From contig NZ_CP033465.1 of NCBI RefSeq assembly GCF_003718715.1, forward strand, positions 2,294,001 through 2,358,000: DNA of 64,000 nt, read 5' to 3'. The notes under the pieces are model-generated. The model did no database searches, was not told the origin of the DNA, and saw nothing but the letters and a program-made list of their open reading frames with translations. This document shows positions 7,992 through 15,035 of this stretch, piece by piece (the stretch's first letter is position 1; every line of letters starts with the position of its first letter). This DNA is from Clostridium sp. JN-1 (lineage in GTDB: Bacteria > Bacillota > Clostridia > Clostridiales > Clostridiaceae). The position numbers and the translations under genes are program-made.

Positions 7992-8909
7992 TTATCCATT
8001 TCCACATCCAAGCAGTTTTTTCTCAAGCTCTTTAAAATCATAATGCCTATCGCTGCTGCTTTTACCGCTCTTAGATTCCCAAATATTCTTATAGGCTTTG
8101 ATATCAGAGACAGTCTTTATCCCTCTGCCCTGCCAGCTCTTGAGTATTTTGCCAATGTAATTTATATTCCTGGCATTATATTTCAAGGCTTCTTTAATGG
8201 CCTCGATAATGACATCACAGTCTATAAAACCGCTCCAAATGTGCAGTTTCTTTCTCTCAGCTTCATCTGCAGCATGCACGCTACTTTCAAAAAACGTCAG
8301 GACATCACAATATGACTTACAAGGGGCTTCCGTACATGCATACTTATTACTCCTTACTCCTTGCTTATTATTTATTATTTCTTGTTTATTATTTATTACT
8401 TCTTTACTTATAAGGGTATTAGTATCACCTTGTAAGGGGCTTAGAAGGGGATTATTTGCTTCTGTTATTTGATTATTAGAATCATCTACATTTATTTCTA
8501 TACCGTTAAAAATATTTTCAATATCAAGTTCTTCTTTTAGACACTGCTTATAAAATATTGAAATGAAAGCCCTATTTTTAACATTCCTGAGTTCTTTATT
8601 AACACATTTTATGGCATTCAAATTATTAGGCTTATTATATTTAAGCCAGTTTAAAATAATTATCTCTTTAGTTTCATCAAAATACTGTATTTTTTTATAC
8701 TCTTGAAATCTCAATAAGAGTTTGTCCACTGTTTCCCTGTTGTACCCAGTTTGAGTTTCTATAATTCTTTTAGGAAGCTCATAGATACCGCATTGAGTAG
8801 TATTTGAATTAGTCATCAAGTATATATAAAAAAACTTTTCCTCGGGCGTTAAATCTAAAACAAAACCGTCATTCCAGAAGTCTGTATGGAGCTGCCTGTA
8901 TTTAGCCAT
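7992..8909 (-). CDS. DnaD-like phage replisome organizer
   Basis: 305 residues from the ATG at 8909, which has GAGGGGG 7 bases upstream. The N-terminal winged-helix part (KYRQLHTDFWNDGFVLDLTP) is typical of phage replication initiators. A low-complexity linker of INNKQ-type repeats lies near residues 165-190, and a C-terminal DnaD-type segment (INYIGKILKSWQGRGIKTVSD) follows. It would load the host helicase at the element's origin. It begins the left-facing arm of a prophage-like module; no helicase loader (DnaC) follows. Confidence 0.85.
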   Translation of the reverse strand: MAKYRQLHTDFWNDGFVLDLTPEEKFFYIYLMTNSNTTQCGIYELPKRIIETQTGYNRETVDKLLLRFQEYKKIQYFDETKEIIILNWLKYNKPNNLNAIKCVNKELRNVKNRAFISIFYKQCLKEELDIENIFNGIEINVDDSNNQITEANNPLLSPLQGDTNTLISKEVINNKQEIINNKQGVRSNKYACTEAPCKSYCDVLTFFESSVHAADEAERKKLHIWSGFIDCDVIIEAIKEALKYNARNINYIGKILKSWQGRGIKTVSDIKAYKNIWESKSGKSSSDRHYDFKELEKKLLGCGNG

Positions 8910-8939
8910 AGATATCCCCCTCAAATTAACATAATAATT

Positions 8940-9152
8940 TTACTCTCCTGCTAATCTATATTTACCAGCATTCTGGAGCCAGTTAATTAATTCTTTTTTT
9001 ATTATCTTTCTCCTCCTAGACTTAAGCATAATTACCGTAAAATTCTCCCTGCATATAATCTCATCTACAATTTTATCTTCTACTCCAAGAACCTGTGCAA
9101 CTTCCCTTACCGTCATAAGCGCAGGAAGTTCTTCTAATTTTTCGTTAATCAT
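8940..9152 (-). CDS. Excisionase-like small DNA-binding protein
   Basis: 70 residues. MTVREVAQVLGVEDKIVDEIICRENF is a MerR/excisionase-type winged helix, followed by a basic RRRKIIKKELINWLQ strand-helix. GGAGGATT precedes the ATG. It is encoded in a run of small regulators of the integrated element. It could direct excision or regulate early genes. Confidence 0.75.
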   Translation of the reverse strand: MINEKLEELPALMTVREVAQVLGVEDKIVDEIICRENFTVIMLKSRRRKIIKKELINWLQNAGKYRLAGE

Positions 9153-9177
9153 AATAATCCTCCCCCAATTAAAATAA

Positions 9178-9372
9178 TTACCTTAAAAAAATATCTTCTA
9201 TTGTGGTATTAAAAAATACAGCAAGTTTGCCGGCTTCACTAATAGTAAAACTCCTGCTTCCAATTTCCTTACGGCTGTAAGCTGATACACTCATGTGCAG
9301 CAGACTTGCAAGTTCTTTCTGAGTTACACTATTTTTAACTCTAAGAGATTTAAGCTTATAATTTACCAACAT
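9178..9372 (-). CDS. XRE-family HTH regulator (Cro-like)
   Basis: 64 residues, almost wholly a Cro/C1 helix-turn-helix: LRVKNSVTQKELASLLHMSVSAYSRKE, then SFTISEAGKLAVFFNTTIEDIF. Probably a dimeric repressor acting on the element's own promoters. A GGGGGAT site lies very close to the ATG, so the start could be a few codons downstream. Confidence 0.85.
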   Translation of the reverse strand: MLVNYKLKSLRVKNSVTQKELASLLHMSVSAYSRKEIGSRSFTISEAGKLAVFFNTTIEDIFLR

Positions 9373-9543
9373 ATCCCCCGCCTAAAAAATTACTAAATGT
9401 TATATTAATTAGTGACACAATATAACATTATTTCTATATTGCTTACTATTATTTTAAGGTATTTTTACCTTTTATTCAATATTCTGACTAAAGAAATTTT
9501 ACTTGTAGATTAATATAATTATTAATTTAAATAATGTATATTG

Positions 9544-9759
9544 CTAAAAGTGATCACCCAGGTGTTCTAAAAACCATTCATCAACTTTATTTCTTATAAT
9601 AAGTGCTTTCCTTCCGCAGAAAACTACCGGAAATCCTTTGCAATGTATAAGTGAATACGCTTTATTATGACCTATACAATATTCATCCATAAATTCCGAT
9701 ACTGTCATTACCTTCTTTTTGTCATGCTTCAATTTATCGATAGCTGCATATTGTTCCAT
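9544..9759 (-). CDS. Excisionase/MerR-like HTH protein
   Basis: 71 residues from the ATG at 9759, which has TGGAGGG 6 bases upstream; a longer frame extends into the next gene without a ribosome binding site. KKVMTVSEFMDEYCIGHNKAYSLIHCKGFPVVFCGRKALI is an HTH_17-type excisionase fold. Its reading frame sits just after the Cro-like gene starting at 9973. Confidence 0.75.
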   Translation of the reverse strand: MEQYAAIDKLKHDKKKVMTVSEFMDEYCIGHNKAYSLIHCKGFPVVFCGRKALIIRNKVDEWFLEHLGDHF

Positions 9760-9784
9760 TTTTATCCCTCCAATAATTAATAAC

Positions 9785-9973
9785 CTACTTAAAAAATAAC
9801 TCACTTACATCTTCATCGAGTAATTGTGCAATTTTTATCATTAAGTTTCTTCTCGGTTCAACTTCACCTTTTTCTATTCTCCCTAAATATTGAGGTGTTA
9901 TACCAAGCTGCTTCGAAAAAACTCCCTGTTTTATACCCTTTTCAACTCTTTTTGCTTTGAGTTTGTATAGCAT
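9785..9973 (-). CDS. XRE-family HTH regulator
   Basis: 62 residues, Cro/C1 fold: KAKRVEKGIKQGVFSKQLGITPQYLGRIEKGEVEPRRNLMIKIAQLL. GAGGGTGG lies before the ATG. It is the first gene leftward from the divergent control region shared with the repressor at 10141, so it is probably the Cro counterpart of that repressor. Confidence 0.85.
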   Translation of the reverse strand: MLYKLKAKRVEKGIKQGVFSKQLGITPQYLGRIEKGEVEPRRNLMIKIAQLLDEDVSELFFK

Positions 9974-9999
9974 ATAACCACCCTCTCTTGTTTATAAAT

Positions 10000-10115
10000 A
10001 TCATAAAATAGCTTGTTCAATAATTTAATGATTTTATAATTTAATTTTATCATTTATTTTATGATTGTCAATGAATATTTGAATTATTTATTTATAAATT
10101 TAATAATTTTATGAT
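10000..10115. promoter_or_regulatory. Divergent control region with five ATTTTATNAT repeats
   Basis: Between the Cro-like gene and the repressor gene the decamer ATTTTATNAT occurs at 10031-10040, 10044-10053, 10056-10065 and 10106-10115, and in inverse form at 10000-10009. The repeats sit where the two divergent promoters must be and are the best candidate operators of the repressor/Cro pair. Random AT-richness could contribute, but five matches in 116 bases is notable. Confidence 0.6.
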
Positions 10116-10140
10116 ATACTATATCATGGGAGGGTTAAAT

Positions 10141-10944
10141 ATGGAGTTTAAAGATAGATTAAAACATTTACGTGAAGCTAAAGGATTAACACAAAAAGAA
10201 CTTGCAGATGAATTAAACAAATTAAATGCAAATTTACCTAACAGTTCTAAAATATATACACAAACTATATCTTACTGGGAGAACGGCAGGGACCCTTCAA
10301 TTGGAATGCTGATAAAATTAGCACAATATTTTGATGTTCCTACAGATTATCTATTAGGTAAAACTAATTCCGTGAGTATAGATGAAATTAATTTTGAATA
10401 TTTTTCTAAGTTTCTTTCAAAAGAAAATATAAAAAAACTTATGGAAAATTATCCTGGTGATATAAAAAAAGCCGTCTATTTCTTACTCACAAATTATACA
10501 TCTGACATTTTTATGAATTTTGATATTGAAAAAAAGCAGTATGAACTAGATATAGACCTGCTGTACTTAATGTCTAAAAGTATAAACATACTGAAAACTT
10601 TTTATGATGAAATAGAAAATAAGGTTTTATCTTATAATACAGAAAATTCTCCGAAGGATATCAAATATGCCGATTCTATTTCGACTAAAACACTTAAGGA
10701 TATAAATAAGCTTAAATCACTTACTAAAATGAGGCTTGACCTCATAATAGATAAATTAGCTGACCTCATATTATTTTATGATGGTACCTCAAAAGTAAAA
10801 CTAAAAGATGAAATTTTAGAATATGCAAATATAAATGAATTAAACAGAAATAATTTATCAAAATATATAAAGAAAGACTTTGTAACCTTAATTGACGATG
10901 TCATAAACACATCAAAGAACTTAGATAATAATAATGCTAAATAA
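10141..10944 (+). CDS. XRE-family phage-type repressor
   Basis: 267 residues from the ATG at 10141 with GGGAGGG 6 bases upstream. Residues 1-70 are a Cro/C1 domain (KHLREAKGLTQKELADELNK, TISYWENGRDPSIGMLIKLAQYFDVPTDYLLGK). The 190-residue remainder is helical and lacks the Ser/Lys protease signature of LexA/CI-type repressors, so induction would not be by self-cleavage. It is divergent from the Cro-like gene and directly upstream of the integrase, the usual lysogeny-module order. Confidence 0.85.
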   Translation: MEFKDRLKHLREAKGLTQKELADELNKLNANLPNSSKIYTQTISYWENGRDPSIGMLIKLAQYFDVPTDYLLGKTNSVSIDEINFEYFSKFLSKENIKKLMENYPGDIKKAVYFLLTNYTSDIFMNFDIEKKQYELDIDLLYLMSKSINILKTFYDEIENKVLSYNTENSPKDIKYADSISTKTLKDINKLKSLTKMRLDLIIDKLADLILFYDGTSKVKLKDEILEYANINELNRNNLSKYIKKDFVTLIDDVINTSKNLDNNNAK

Positions 10945-10973
10945 TTTTTATTATTAGTAGAAGAGGTGAGAGT

Positions 10974-12155
10974 ATGTCTCAAAAGAAAGCAAATGGTGAA
11001 GGTTCCGTACAAAAATATTATAAGAATGGTATATTTAAAGGCTGGAGATGTGCTGTTACAATAGGAAGAGATGACAGCGGCAAACTCATAAGAAAACAAT
11101 TTTACGGCAAAACCAAAATGGATACTATAAATAAAAAAGACGATTACTTAAATAAATCTGCCTTAGGTCTGCTTCCTGCTGACGAAAAAATAACTCTACA
11201 GAAATGGTTTAAAATCTGGCTCTATGAATACAGAATTAATGATTTAAGACCTTCTTCACTTGAAAGGTACTGCGGTATATACAATAATTATATATTAAAT
11301 TCACCAGTTGGTTTAAGGAAACTTAAGGATTTAAAAACCTCAAACATACAGGCTTACTATAATATTCTCTTAAAAAATAATAAAACACCAGGTGTTATTA
11401 AGTCACTGAATAAGCTGCTTAAATCAGTTTTAAACCAGGCAGTTAAAGAAAATTATATTATAGTTAATCCGTGCAATAATGTAATACTTCCTAAAATAAC
11501 TAATAAAAGAGAAATTCAAATATTTACTGTGGAGGAAGAAAAAAAGTTTGTAAAATCATTAGAAATCCATAGAAATAGAGCATTGTTTATATTGGTACTT
11601 GGAACTGGATTAAGACAGGGTGAAGTTTTAGCACTTAGATGGTCAGATATAGATTTTGATAATAACGAACTAAAAGTAGAAAGAACTTTTAAAATGGTTA
11701 AATTAATAAATAAAGCTCCCGGCAGTAAAGCGGAACTAATTATACAAGAACCAAAAACTAAAAACAGTAAAAGAACTATTCCCATACCTTCTTCTGTAAT
11801 AACTGAATTAAAAAAGCATAGATTAAGACAGTTAGAGGAAAAATTAAAGGCAGGAGATGCATATGCAGATAATGACTTAGTTTTTCCTAATGCCATCGGC
11901 GAACCTACCGATGCCAGAAATATAACTCGGAGCTATTCAAGGGCATTAAAAAGAGCCGATATACCATATAAAAACTTCCATGCTATGAGACATACTTATG
12001 CTACAAGATTATTCGAAAGAGATGTGCCTCTAAAAACCGTACAGGAACTTTTAGGCCACGCTGATATATCAACAACAGCTAATATTTATACACATGTACT
12101 TCCACGTCAAAAGGTAAAAGCTGTGGATAAATTGAATGATTTATTTGCCCTATAA
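10974..12155 (+). CDS. Tyrosine recombinase / phage integrase
   Basis: 393 residues: arm-binding domain (1-60), SAM-like core-binding domain (about 70-165), catalytic domain (175-385). Catalytic residues visible are Arg214 (TGLRQGE), Lys in KTKNSKRT near 263-266, His336 and Arg339 (HAMRH), His362 (LLGHAD) and the nucleophile Tyr372 (NIYTHV). Full length for the Tn916/phage family. AGAGGTG precedes the ATG, 29 bases after the repressor. It faces a tRNA-Arg gene 115 bases downstream, the likely attachment site. Confidence 0.95.
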   Translation: MSQKKANGEGSVQKYYKNGIFKGWRCAVTIGRDDSGKLIRKQFYGKTKMDTINKKDDYLNKSALGLLPADEKITLQKWFKIWLYEYRINDLRPSSLERYCGIYNNYILNSPVGLRKLKDLKTSNIQAYYNILLKNNKTPGVIKSLNKLLKSVLNQAVKENYIIVNPCNNVILPKITNKREIQIFTVEEEKKFVKSLEIHRNRALFILVLGTGLRQGEVLALRWSDIDFDNNELKVERTFKMVKLINKAPGSKAELIIQEPKTKNSKRTIPIPSSVITELKKHRLRQLEEKLKAGDAYADNDLVFPNAIGEPTDARNITRSYSRALKRADIPYKNFHAMRHTYATRLFERDVPLKTVQELLGHADISTTANIYTHVLPRQKVKAVDKLNDLFAL

Positions 12156-12183
12156 AAAGTAGGGCAAATTTATTTTTTATTTA
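12143..12183 (+). terminator. Rho-independent terminator of the integrase
   Basis: Stem ATTTGCCCT/AGGGCAAAT (12143-12151 and 12161-12169) followed by a T-rich tract. It overlaps the last codons of the integrase and protects the oppositely oriented tRNA array. Confidence 0.9.
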
Positions 12184-12269
12184 TGTTTATATATTTTTAT
12201 TCCGGTTGTGTTACGGTTGTGTTATTTTGCATAAAAAAGAGCCCCACGAATTTGCGGAAGCCTTGATAT

Positions 12270-12346
12270 TGGTACACCCAGTGGGAGTCGAACCCACGAC
12301 CTCTGGATTCGAAGTCCATCACTCTATCCAGCTGAGCTATAGGTGC
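12270..12346 (-). tRNA. tRNA-Arg(TCG)
   Basis: 77 nt with encoded CCA. Seven-base acceptor stem, loop CTTCGAA giving anticodon TCG, T loop TTCGA. Last gene of the tRNA array; its 3' end faces the integrase, a typical integration target. No second copy of its 3' end was found in the window. Confidence 0.95.
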
Positions 12347-12396
12347 TTATATTTTAAACATTTATTTTTATAGAAAATTAATTTTAGATAACAAAA

Positions 12397-12470
12397 TGGA
12401 GCGGGTGAAGGGAATCGAACCCTCGTAACTAGCTTGGAAGGCTAGCACTCTACCATTGAGTTACACCCGC
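12397..12470 (-). tRNA. tRNA-Gly(TCC)
   Basis: 74 nt with CCA. Anticodon loop CTTCCAA. One of four Gly(TCC) copies in the array; differs by few bases from the others. Confidence 0.95.
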
Positions 12471-12478
12471 AGAGATAT

Positions 12479-12533
12479 AAAACATCAAAATCTGTGATTT
12501 TGTTATGTTTTAATCCTCATCAGCTTTGCTGAG
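12479..12533. repeat. tRNA-array spacer repeat, copy 1
   Basis: Two stem-loops: 12479-12511 (AAAACAT.AAAATC / GATTTT..ATGTTTT) and 12516-12533 (CTCAtcAGC/GCTgaG type). Related sequences recur at 12630-12701, 13691-13762 and 14301-14367. They may be RNA-processing or pausing elements of the tRNA precursor. Confidence 0.7.
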
Positions 12534-12546
12534 GAGTTTCATTATA

Positions 12547-12621
12547 TGGAGCGGAAGACGAGATTCGAACTCGCGACGTTCACCTTGGCAAGGTGACGCT
12601 CTACCACTGAGCCACTCCCGC
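12547..12621 (-). tRNA. tRNA-Gly(GCC)
   Basis: 75 nt with CCA. Anticodon loop TTGCCAA. Identical to the copy at 13608-13682 and part of the duplicated block. Confidence 0.95.
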
Positions 12622-12629
12622 ATAAATAC

Positions 12630-12701
12630 AAAACATCAAAATCTATGATTTCGTTATGTTTTAATTTTGCTGAACTTTGTTTAGAAGTTCACTTTGATTA
12701 A
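12630..12701. repeat. tRNA-array spacer repeat, copy 2
   Basis: Stem-loop AAAACATCAAAATC/GATTTCGTTATGTTTT at 12630-12662, followed by a diverged second stem (TGAACTTTGTTTAGAAGTTCA). Identical to the spacer at 13691-13762. Confidence 0.7.
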
Positions 12702-12786
12702 TGGTGCAGGTGAAGGGACTCGAACCCCCATGCCGTAAAGCGCTAGATCCTAAGTCTAGTGCGTCTGCCAGTTTCGCCACACCTGC
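12702..12786 (-). tRNA. tRNA-Leu(TAG)
   Basis: 85 nt with CCA and a long variable arm, as expected for class II tRNA-Leu. Anticodon loop CTTAGGA. Identical to the copy at 13763-13847. Confidence 0.95.
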
Positions 12787-12855
12787 ATTATAAGTAATAA
12801 TTATTTTAAATTATAAAGTTTTAAACACTTAATAAAACTCATCCACGATTTATTG

Positions 12856-12931
12856 TGGTGGCTTACCGGGGAATCGAACCCCGGACACCATGATTAAAAG
12901 TCATGTGCTCTACCAACTGAGCTAGTAAACC
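12856..12931 (-). tRNA. tRNA-Lys(TTT)
   Basis: 76 nt with CCA. Anticodon loop CTTTTAA. Second copy at 13898-13973. Confidence 0.95.
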
Positions 12932-12936
12932 TTAAA

Positions 12937-13013
12937 TGGGGTGGATAAAGGGGCTCGAACCCTTGACAACCAGAACCACAATCTGGCGCTCTACCAACTG
13001 AACTATATCCACC
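12937..13013 (-). tRNA. tRNA-His(GTG)
   Basis: Anticodon loop TTGTGGT. Encodes CCA; discriminator C73 can pair with the extra G-1 (included at 13013), the identity element of tRNA-His. Confidence 0.95.
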
Positions 13014-13024
13014 ATATATAAATA

Positions 13025-13101
13025 TGGTGCGCTATCAGGGATTCGAACCCTGGGCACCCTGATTAAGAGTCAGGTGCTCTAGCCAACTGAGCTAATAGCG
13101 C
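13025..13101 (-). tRNA. tRNA-Lys(CTT)
   Basis: 77 nt with CCA. Anticodon loop CTCTTAA, anticodon CTT. Second copy at 13360-13436. Confidence 0.95.
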
Positions 13102-13107
13102 ATGTTA

Positions 13108-13184
13108 TGGTGCGTCTTAAGGGAATCGAACCCCCGGCACACGGCTTAGAAGGCCGTTGCTCTATCCAGCTGAGCTAAAGACGC
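13108..13184 (-). tRNA. tRNA-Arg(TCT)
   Basis: 77 nt with CCA. Anticodon loop CTTCTAA. Three copies of this gene are in the array, in keeping with AGA being the favoured arginine codon. Confidence 0.95.
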
Positions 13185-13189
13185 TTATA

Positions 13190-13263
13190 TGGAGCGGGTA
13201 GAGGGAATCGAACCCTCGTAACTAGCTTGGAAGGCTAGCACTCTACCATTGAGTTATACCCGC
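13190..13263 (-). tRNA. tRNA-Gly(TCC)
   Basis: 74 nt with CCA. As the other Gly(TCC) copies, with base changes in the acceptor/D region (gggtagaggg and gttatacccgc on the plus strand) that keep pairing partly by G-U. Confidence 0.95.
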
Positions 13264-13280
13264 ACGTTTTAAAATTTTAA

Positions 13281-13356
13281 TGGTCGGGGTGACAGGGCTT
13301 GAACCTGCGACCTCATGGTCCCAAACCACGCGCGCTCCCATCTGCGCCACACCCCG
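13281..13356 (-). tRNA. tRNA-Pro(TGG)
   Basis: 76 nt with CCA. Anticodon loop TTTGGGA. Second copy at 14368-14443; in both cases it is followed in transcription order by Gly(TCC). Confidence 0.95.
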
Positions 13357-13359
13357 ATA

Positions 13360-13436
13360 TGGTGCGCTATCAGGGACTCGAACCCTGGGCACCCTGATTA
13401 AGAGTCAGGTGCTCTAGCCAACTGAGCTAATAGCGC
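13360..13436 (-). tRNA. tRNA-Lys(CTT)
   Basis: 77 nt with CCA. Near-identical copy of 13025-13101 (one visible T-loop change, gactcg for gattcg on the plus strand). Confidence 0.95.
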
Positions 13437-13442
13437 ATATTA

Positions 13443-13519
13443 TGGTGCGTCTTAAGGGAATCGAACCCCCGGCACACGGCTTAGAAGGCCGTTGCTCTAT
13501 CCAGCTGAGCTAAAGACGC
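13443..13519 (-). tRNA. tRNA-Arg(TCT)
   Basis: 77 nt with CCA. Same sequence as 13108-13184; part of the repeated Gly-Arg-Lys block. Confidence 0.95.
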
Positions 13520-13526
13520 TTACTTA

Positions 13527-13600
13527 TGGAGCGGGTGAAGGGAATCGAACCCTCGTAACCAGCTTGGAAGGCTGGCACTCTACCATTGAGTTACACCCGC
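13527..13600 (-). tRNA. tRNA-Gly(TCC)
   Basis: 74 nt with CCA. Anticodon stem CCAGC/GCTGG instead of CTAGC/GCTAG in the other copies: a compensated base-pair change, showing the stem is under selection. Confidence 0.95.
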
Positions 13601-13607
13601 ATATATA

Positions 13608-13682
13608 TGGAGCGGAAGACGAGATTCGAACTCGCGACGTTCACCTTGGCAAGGTGACGCTCTACCACTGAGCCACTCCCGC
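13608..13682 (-). tRNA. tRNA-Gly(GCC)
   Basis: 75 nt with CCA. Second copy of 12547-12621, exactly 1061 bases away. Confidence 0.95.
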
Positions 13683-13690
13683 ATAAATAC

Positions 13691-13762
13691 AAAACATCAA
13701 AATCTATGATTTCGTTATGTTTTAATTTTGCTGAACTTTGTTTAGAAGTTCACTTTGATTAA
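13691..13762. repeat. tRNA-array spacer repeat, copy 3
   Basis: Identical to 12630-12701; part of the 1061-base-spaced duplicate block. Confidence 0.7.
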
Positions 13763-13847
13763 TGGTGCAGGTGAAGGGACTCGAACCCCCATGCCGTAAA
13801 GCGCTAGATCCTAAGTCTAGTGCGTCTGCCAGTTTCGCCACACCTGC
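13763..13847 (-). tRNA. tRNA-Leu(TAG)
   Basis: 85 nt with CCA; second copy of 12702-12786, long variable arm intact. Confidence 0.95.
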
Positions 13848-13897
13848 ATGTATAAATAATAATGATTTTAAATTATAAAGTTTATCCACATTTATTG

Positions 13898-13973
13898 TGG
13901 TGGCTTACCGGGGAATCGAACCCCGGACACCATGATTAAAAGTCATGTGCTCTACCAACTGAGCTAGTAAACC
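13898..13973 (-). tRNA. tRNA-Lys(TTT)
   Basis: 76 nt with CCA; second copy of 12856-12931. Confidence 0.95.
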
Positions 13974-13976
13974 TTA

Positions 13977-14051
13977 TGGCTGGGATGGCAGGATTTGAAC
14001 CTACGAATGATGGAGTCAAAGTCCATTGCCTTACCGCTTGGCGACACCCCA
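13977..14051 (-). tRNA. tRNA-Gln(TTG)
   Basis: 75 nt with CCA. Anticodon loop CTTTGAC; starts with U1 (TGGGGTG), typical of bacterial tRNA-Gln. Single copy in the array. Confidence 0.95.
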
Positions 14052-14056
14052 ACATA

Positions 14057-14133
14057 TGGGGTGGATAAAGGGACTCGAACCCTTGACAACCAGAACCACA
14101 ATCTGGCGCTCTACCAACTGAACTATATCCACC
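14057..14133 (-). tRNA. tRNA-His(GTG)
   Basis: Second tRNA-His copy, with G-1:C73 potential (G-1 at 14133). One T-loop/stem difference from the first copy. Confidence 0.95.
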
Positions 14134-14138
14134 ACAAA

Positions 14139-14215
14139 TGGTGCGTCTTAAGGGAATCGAACCCCCGGCACACGGCTTAGAAGGCCGTTGCTCTATCCAG
14201 CTGAGCTAAAGACGC
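14139..14215 (-). tRNA. tRNA-Arg(TCT)
   Basis: 77 nt with CCA. Third copy of tRNA-Arg(TCT). Confidence 0.95.
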
Positions 14216-14220
14216 TTATA

Positions 14221-14294
14221 TGGAGCGGGTGAAGGGAATCGGACCCTCGTAACTAGCTTGGAAGGCTAGCACTCTACCATTGAGTTACACCCGC
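14221..14294 (-). tRNA. tRNA-Gly(TCC) with altered T loop
   Basis: 74 nt with CCA. Cloverleaf and anticodon TCC are intact, but the T loop reads TCCGATT where the other copies read TTCGATT, so U55 is replaced by C (plus-strand G at 14242). U55 is the near-universal pseudouridine site and contacts G18, so this copy may be impaired. Confidence 0.9.
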
Positions 14295-14300
14295 ATATAT

Positions 14301-14367
14301 ACAATATCAAAATCTGTAATTTTGCTATTTTTTAATCCTCATCAGCTTTGCTGAGAAGTTTCATTAA
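14301..14367. repeat. tRNA-array spacer repeat, copy 4
   Basis: Diverged copy of the spacer at 12479-12533: a weaker first stem and the AATCCTCATCAGCTTTGCTG motif preserved. Confidence 0.65.
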
Positions 14368-14443
14368 TGGTCGGGGTGACAGGGCTTGAACCTGCGACCT
14401 CATGGTCCCAAACCACGCGCGCTCCCATCTGCGCCACACCCCG
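14368..14443 (-). tRNA. tRNA-Pro(TGG)
   Basis: 76 nt with CCA; first gene of the transcribed array, about 60 bases from the promoter. Identical to 13281-13356. Confidence 0.95.
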
Positions 14444-14501
14444 ATATTAAAGTCTTATGTAACTATTGGAGCTCTTTGTGTAACTCCAAACGACATAGAT
14501 T

Positions 14502-14530
14502 ATTCTACACGATATAATCAGATTCGTCAA
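14502..14530 (-). promoter_or_regulatory. Sigma-A promoter of the tRNA array
   Basis: On the minus strand TTGACG and TAGAAT are separated by 17 bases, close to consensus, with the first tRNA starting about 60 bases downstream. No other promoter this strong is seen inside the array, so all 21 tRNAs may be one operon. Confidence 0.8.
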
Positions 14531-14554
14531 CCCCTATTTAAAAATTTTTTCTAA

Positions 14555-15025
14555 TTATATATTAATTATGCTGGGTGAGACCTTATTGTTATCTATATTT
14601 ATAACCGCTATGCTGTTAAATCCATCCCTGGATAAGCTTGGACTGCCAGGGTTTACAAACCATACCCCATTTTCAAATGTTATCTCCGACACATGAGTAT
14701 GTCCAAAAAGTACAACATCGGCATTTAATTCTAGTGCCTTATATTTTAATCTAGATATCCCATATTTAACATCATATCTGTGTCCATGTGTTATAAAAAA
14801 TCTTTTTTCGCCTATAATTTCTATTTTTTCAGATGGAGTTTCAATCCCAAAATCACAATTTCCTTTTACATTTATAATACGCCCATTATAAAATTTTGAT
14901 ATTTCAGCTGCATCTTCTACATTATCACCTAGGTGTATAACTATGTCCATATCTTGAATTCTATTTATTACCTTCGTAATAGAAGGTTTATATCTATGCG
15001 TATCACTTACTGCTGCTATTTTCAC
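14555..15025 (-). CDS. YfcE/MJ0936-family metallophosphodiesterase
   Basis: 156 residues. Metal motifs in order: AAVSDTH (Asp8, His10), HLGDN, VKGNCD, THGH and FGHTH. Such proteins hydrolyse phosphodiesters in the cytoplasm; the physiological substrate is unknown. GTG start with AGGAGG 6 bases upstream. It follows rdgB by 10 bases, so it belongs to the rph-rdgB operon. Confidence 0.9.
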   Translation of the reverse strand: MKIAAVSDTHRYKPSITKVINRIQDMDIVIHLGDNVEDAAEISKFYNGRIINVKGNCDFGIETPSEKIEIIGEKRFFITHGHRYDVKYGISRLKYKALELNADVVLFGHTHVSEITFENGVWFVNPGSPSLSRDGFNSIAVINIDNNKVSPSIINI

Positions 15026-15035
15026 TTTTATCCTC

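Noticed and set aside
12200-12346. Attachment-site duplicate of tRNA-Arg within the window
   Set aside because: No second copy of the tRNA 3' segment was found by eye between 1 and 12200; the other end is outside or diverged.
13995-14180. Plus-strand open frame of 61 codons in the tRNA array
   Set aside because: It is the antisense of tRNA-Gln, tRNA-His and tRNA-Arg; no ribosome binding site and the reading depends on tRNA structure bases.
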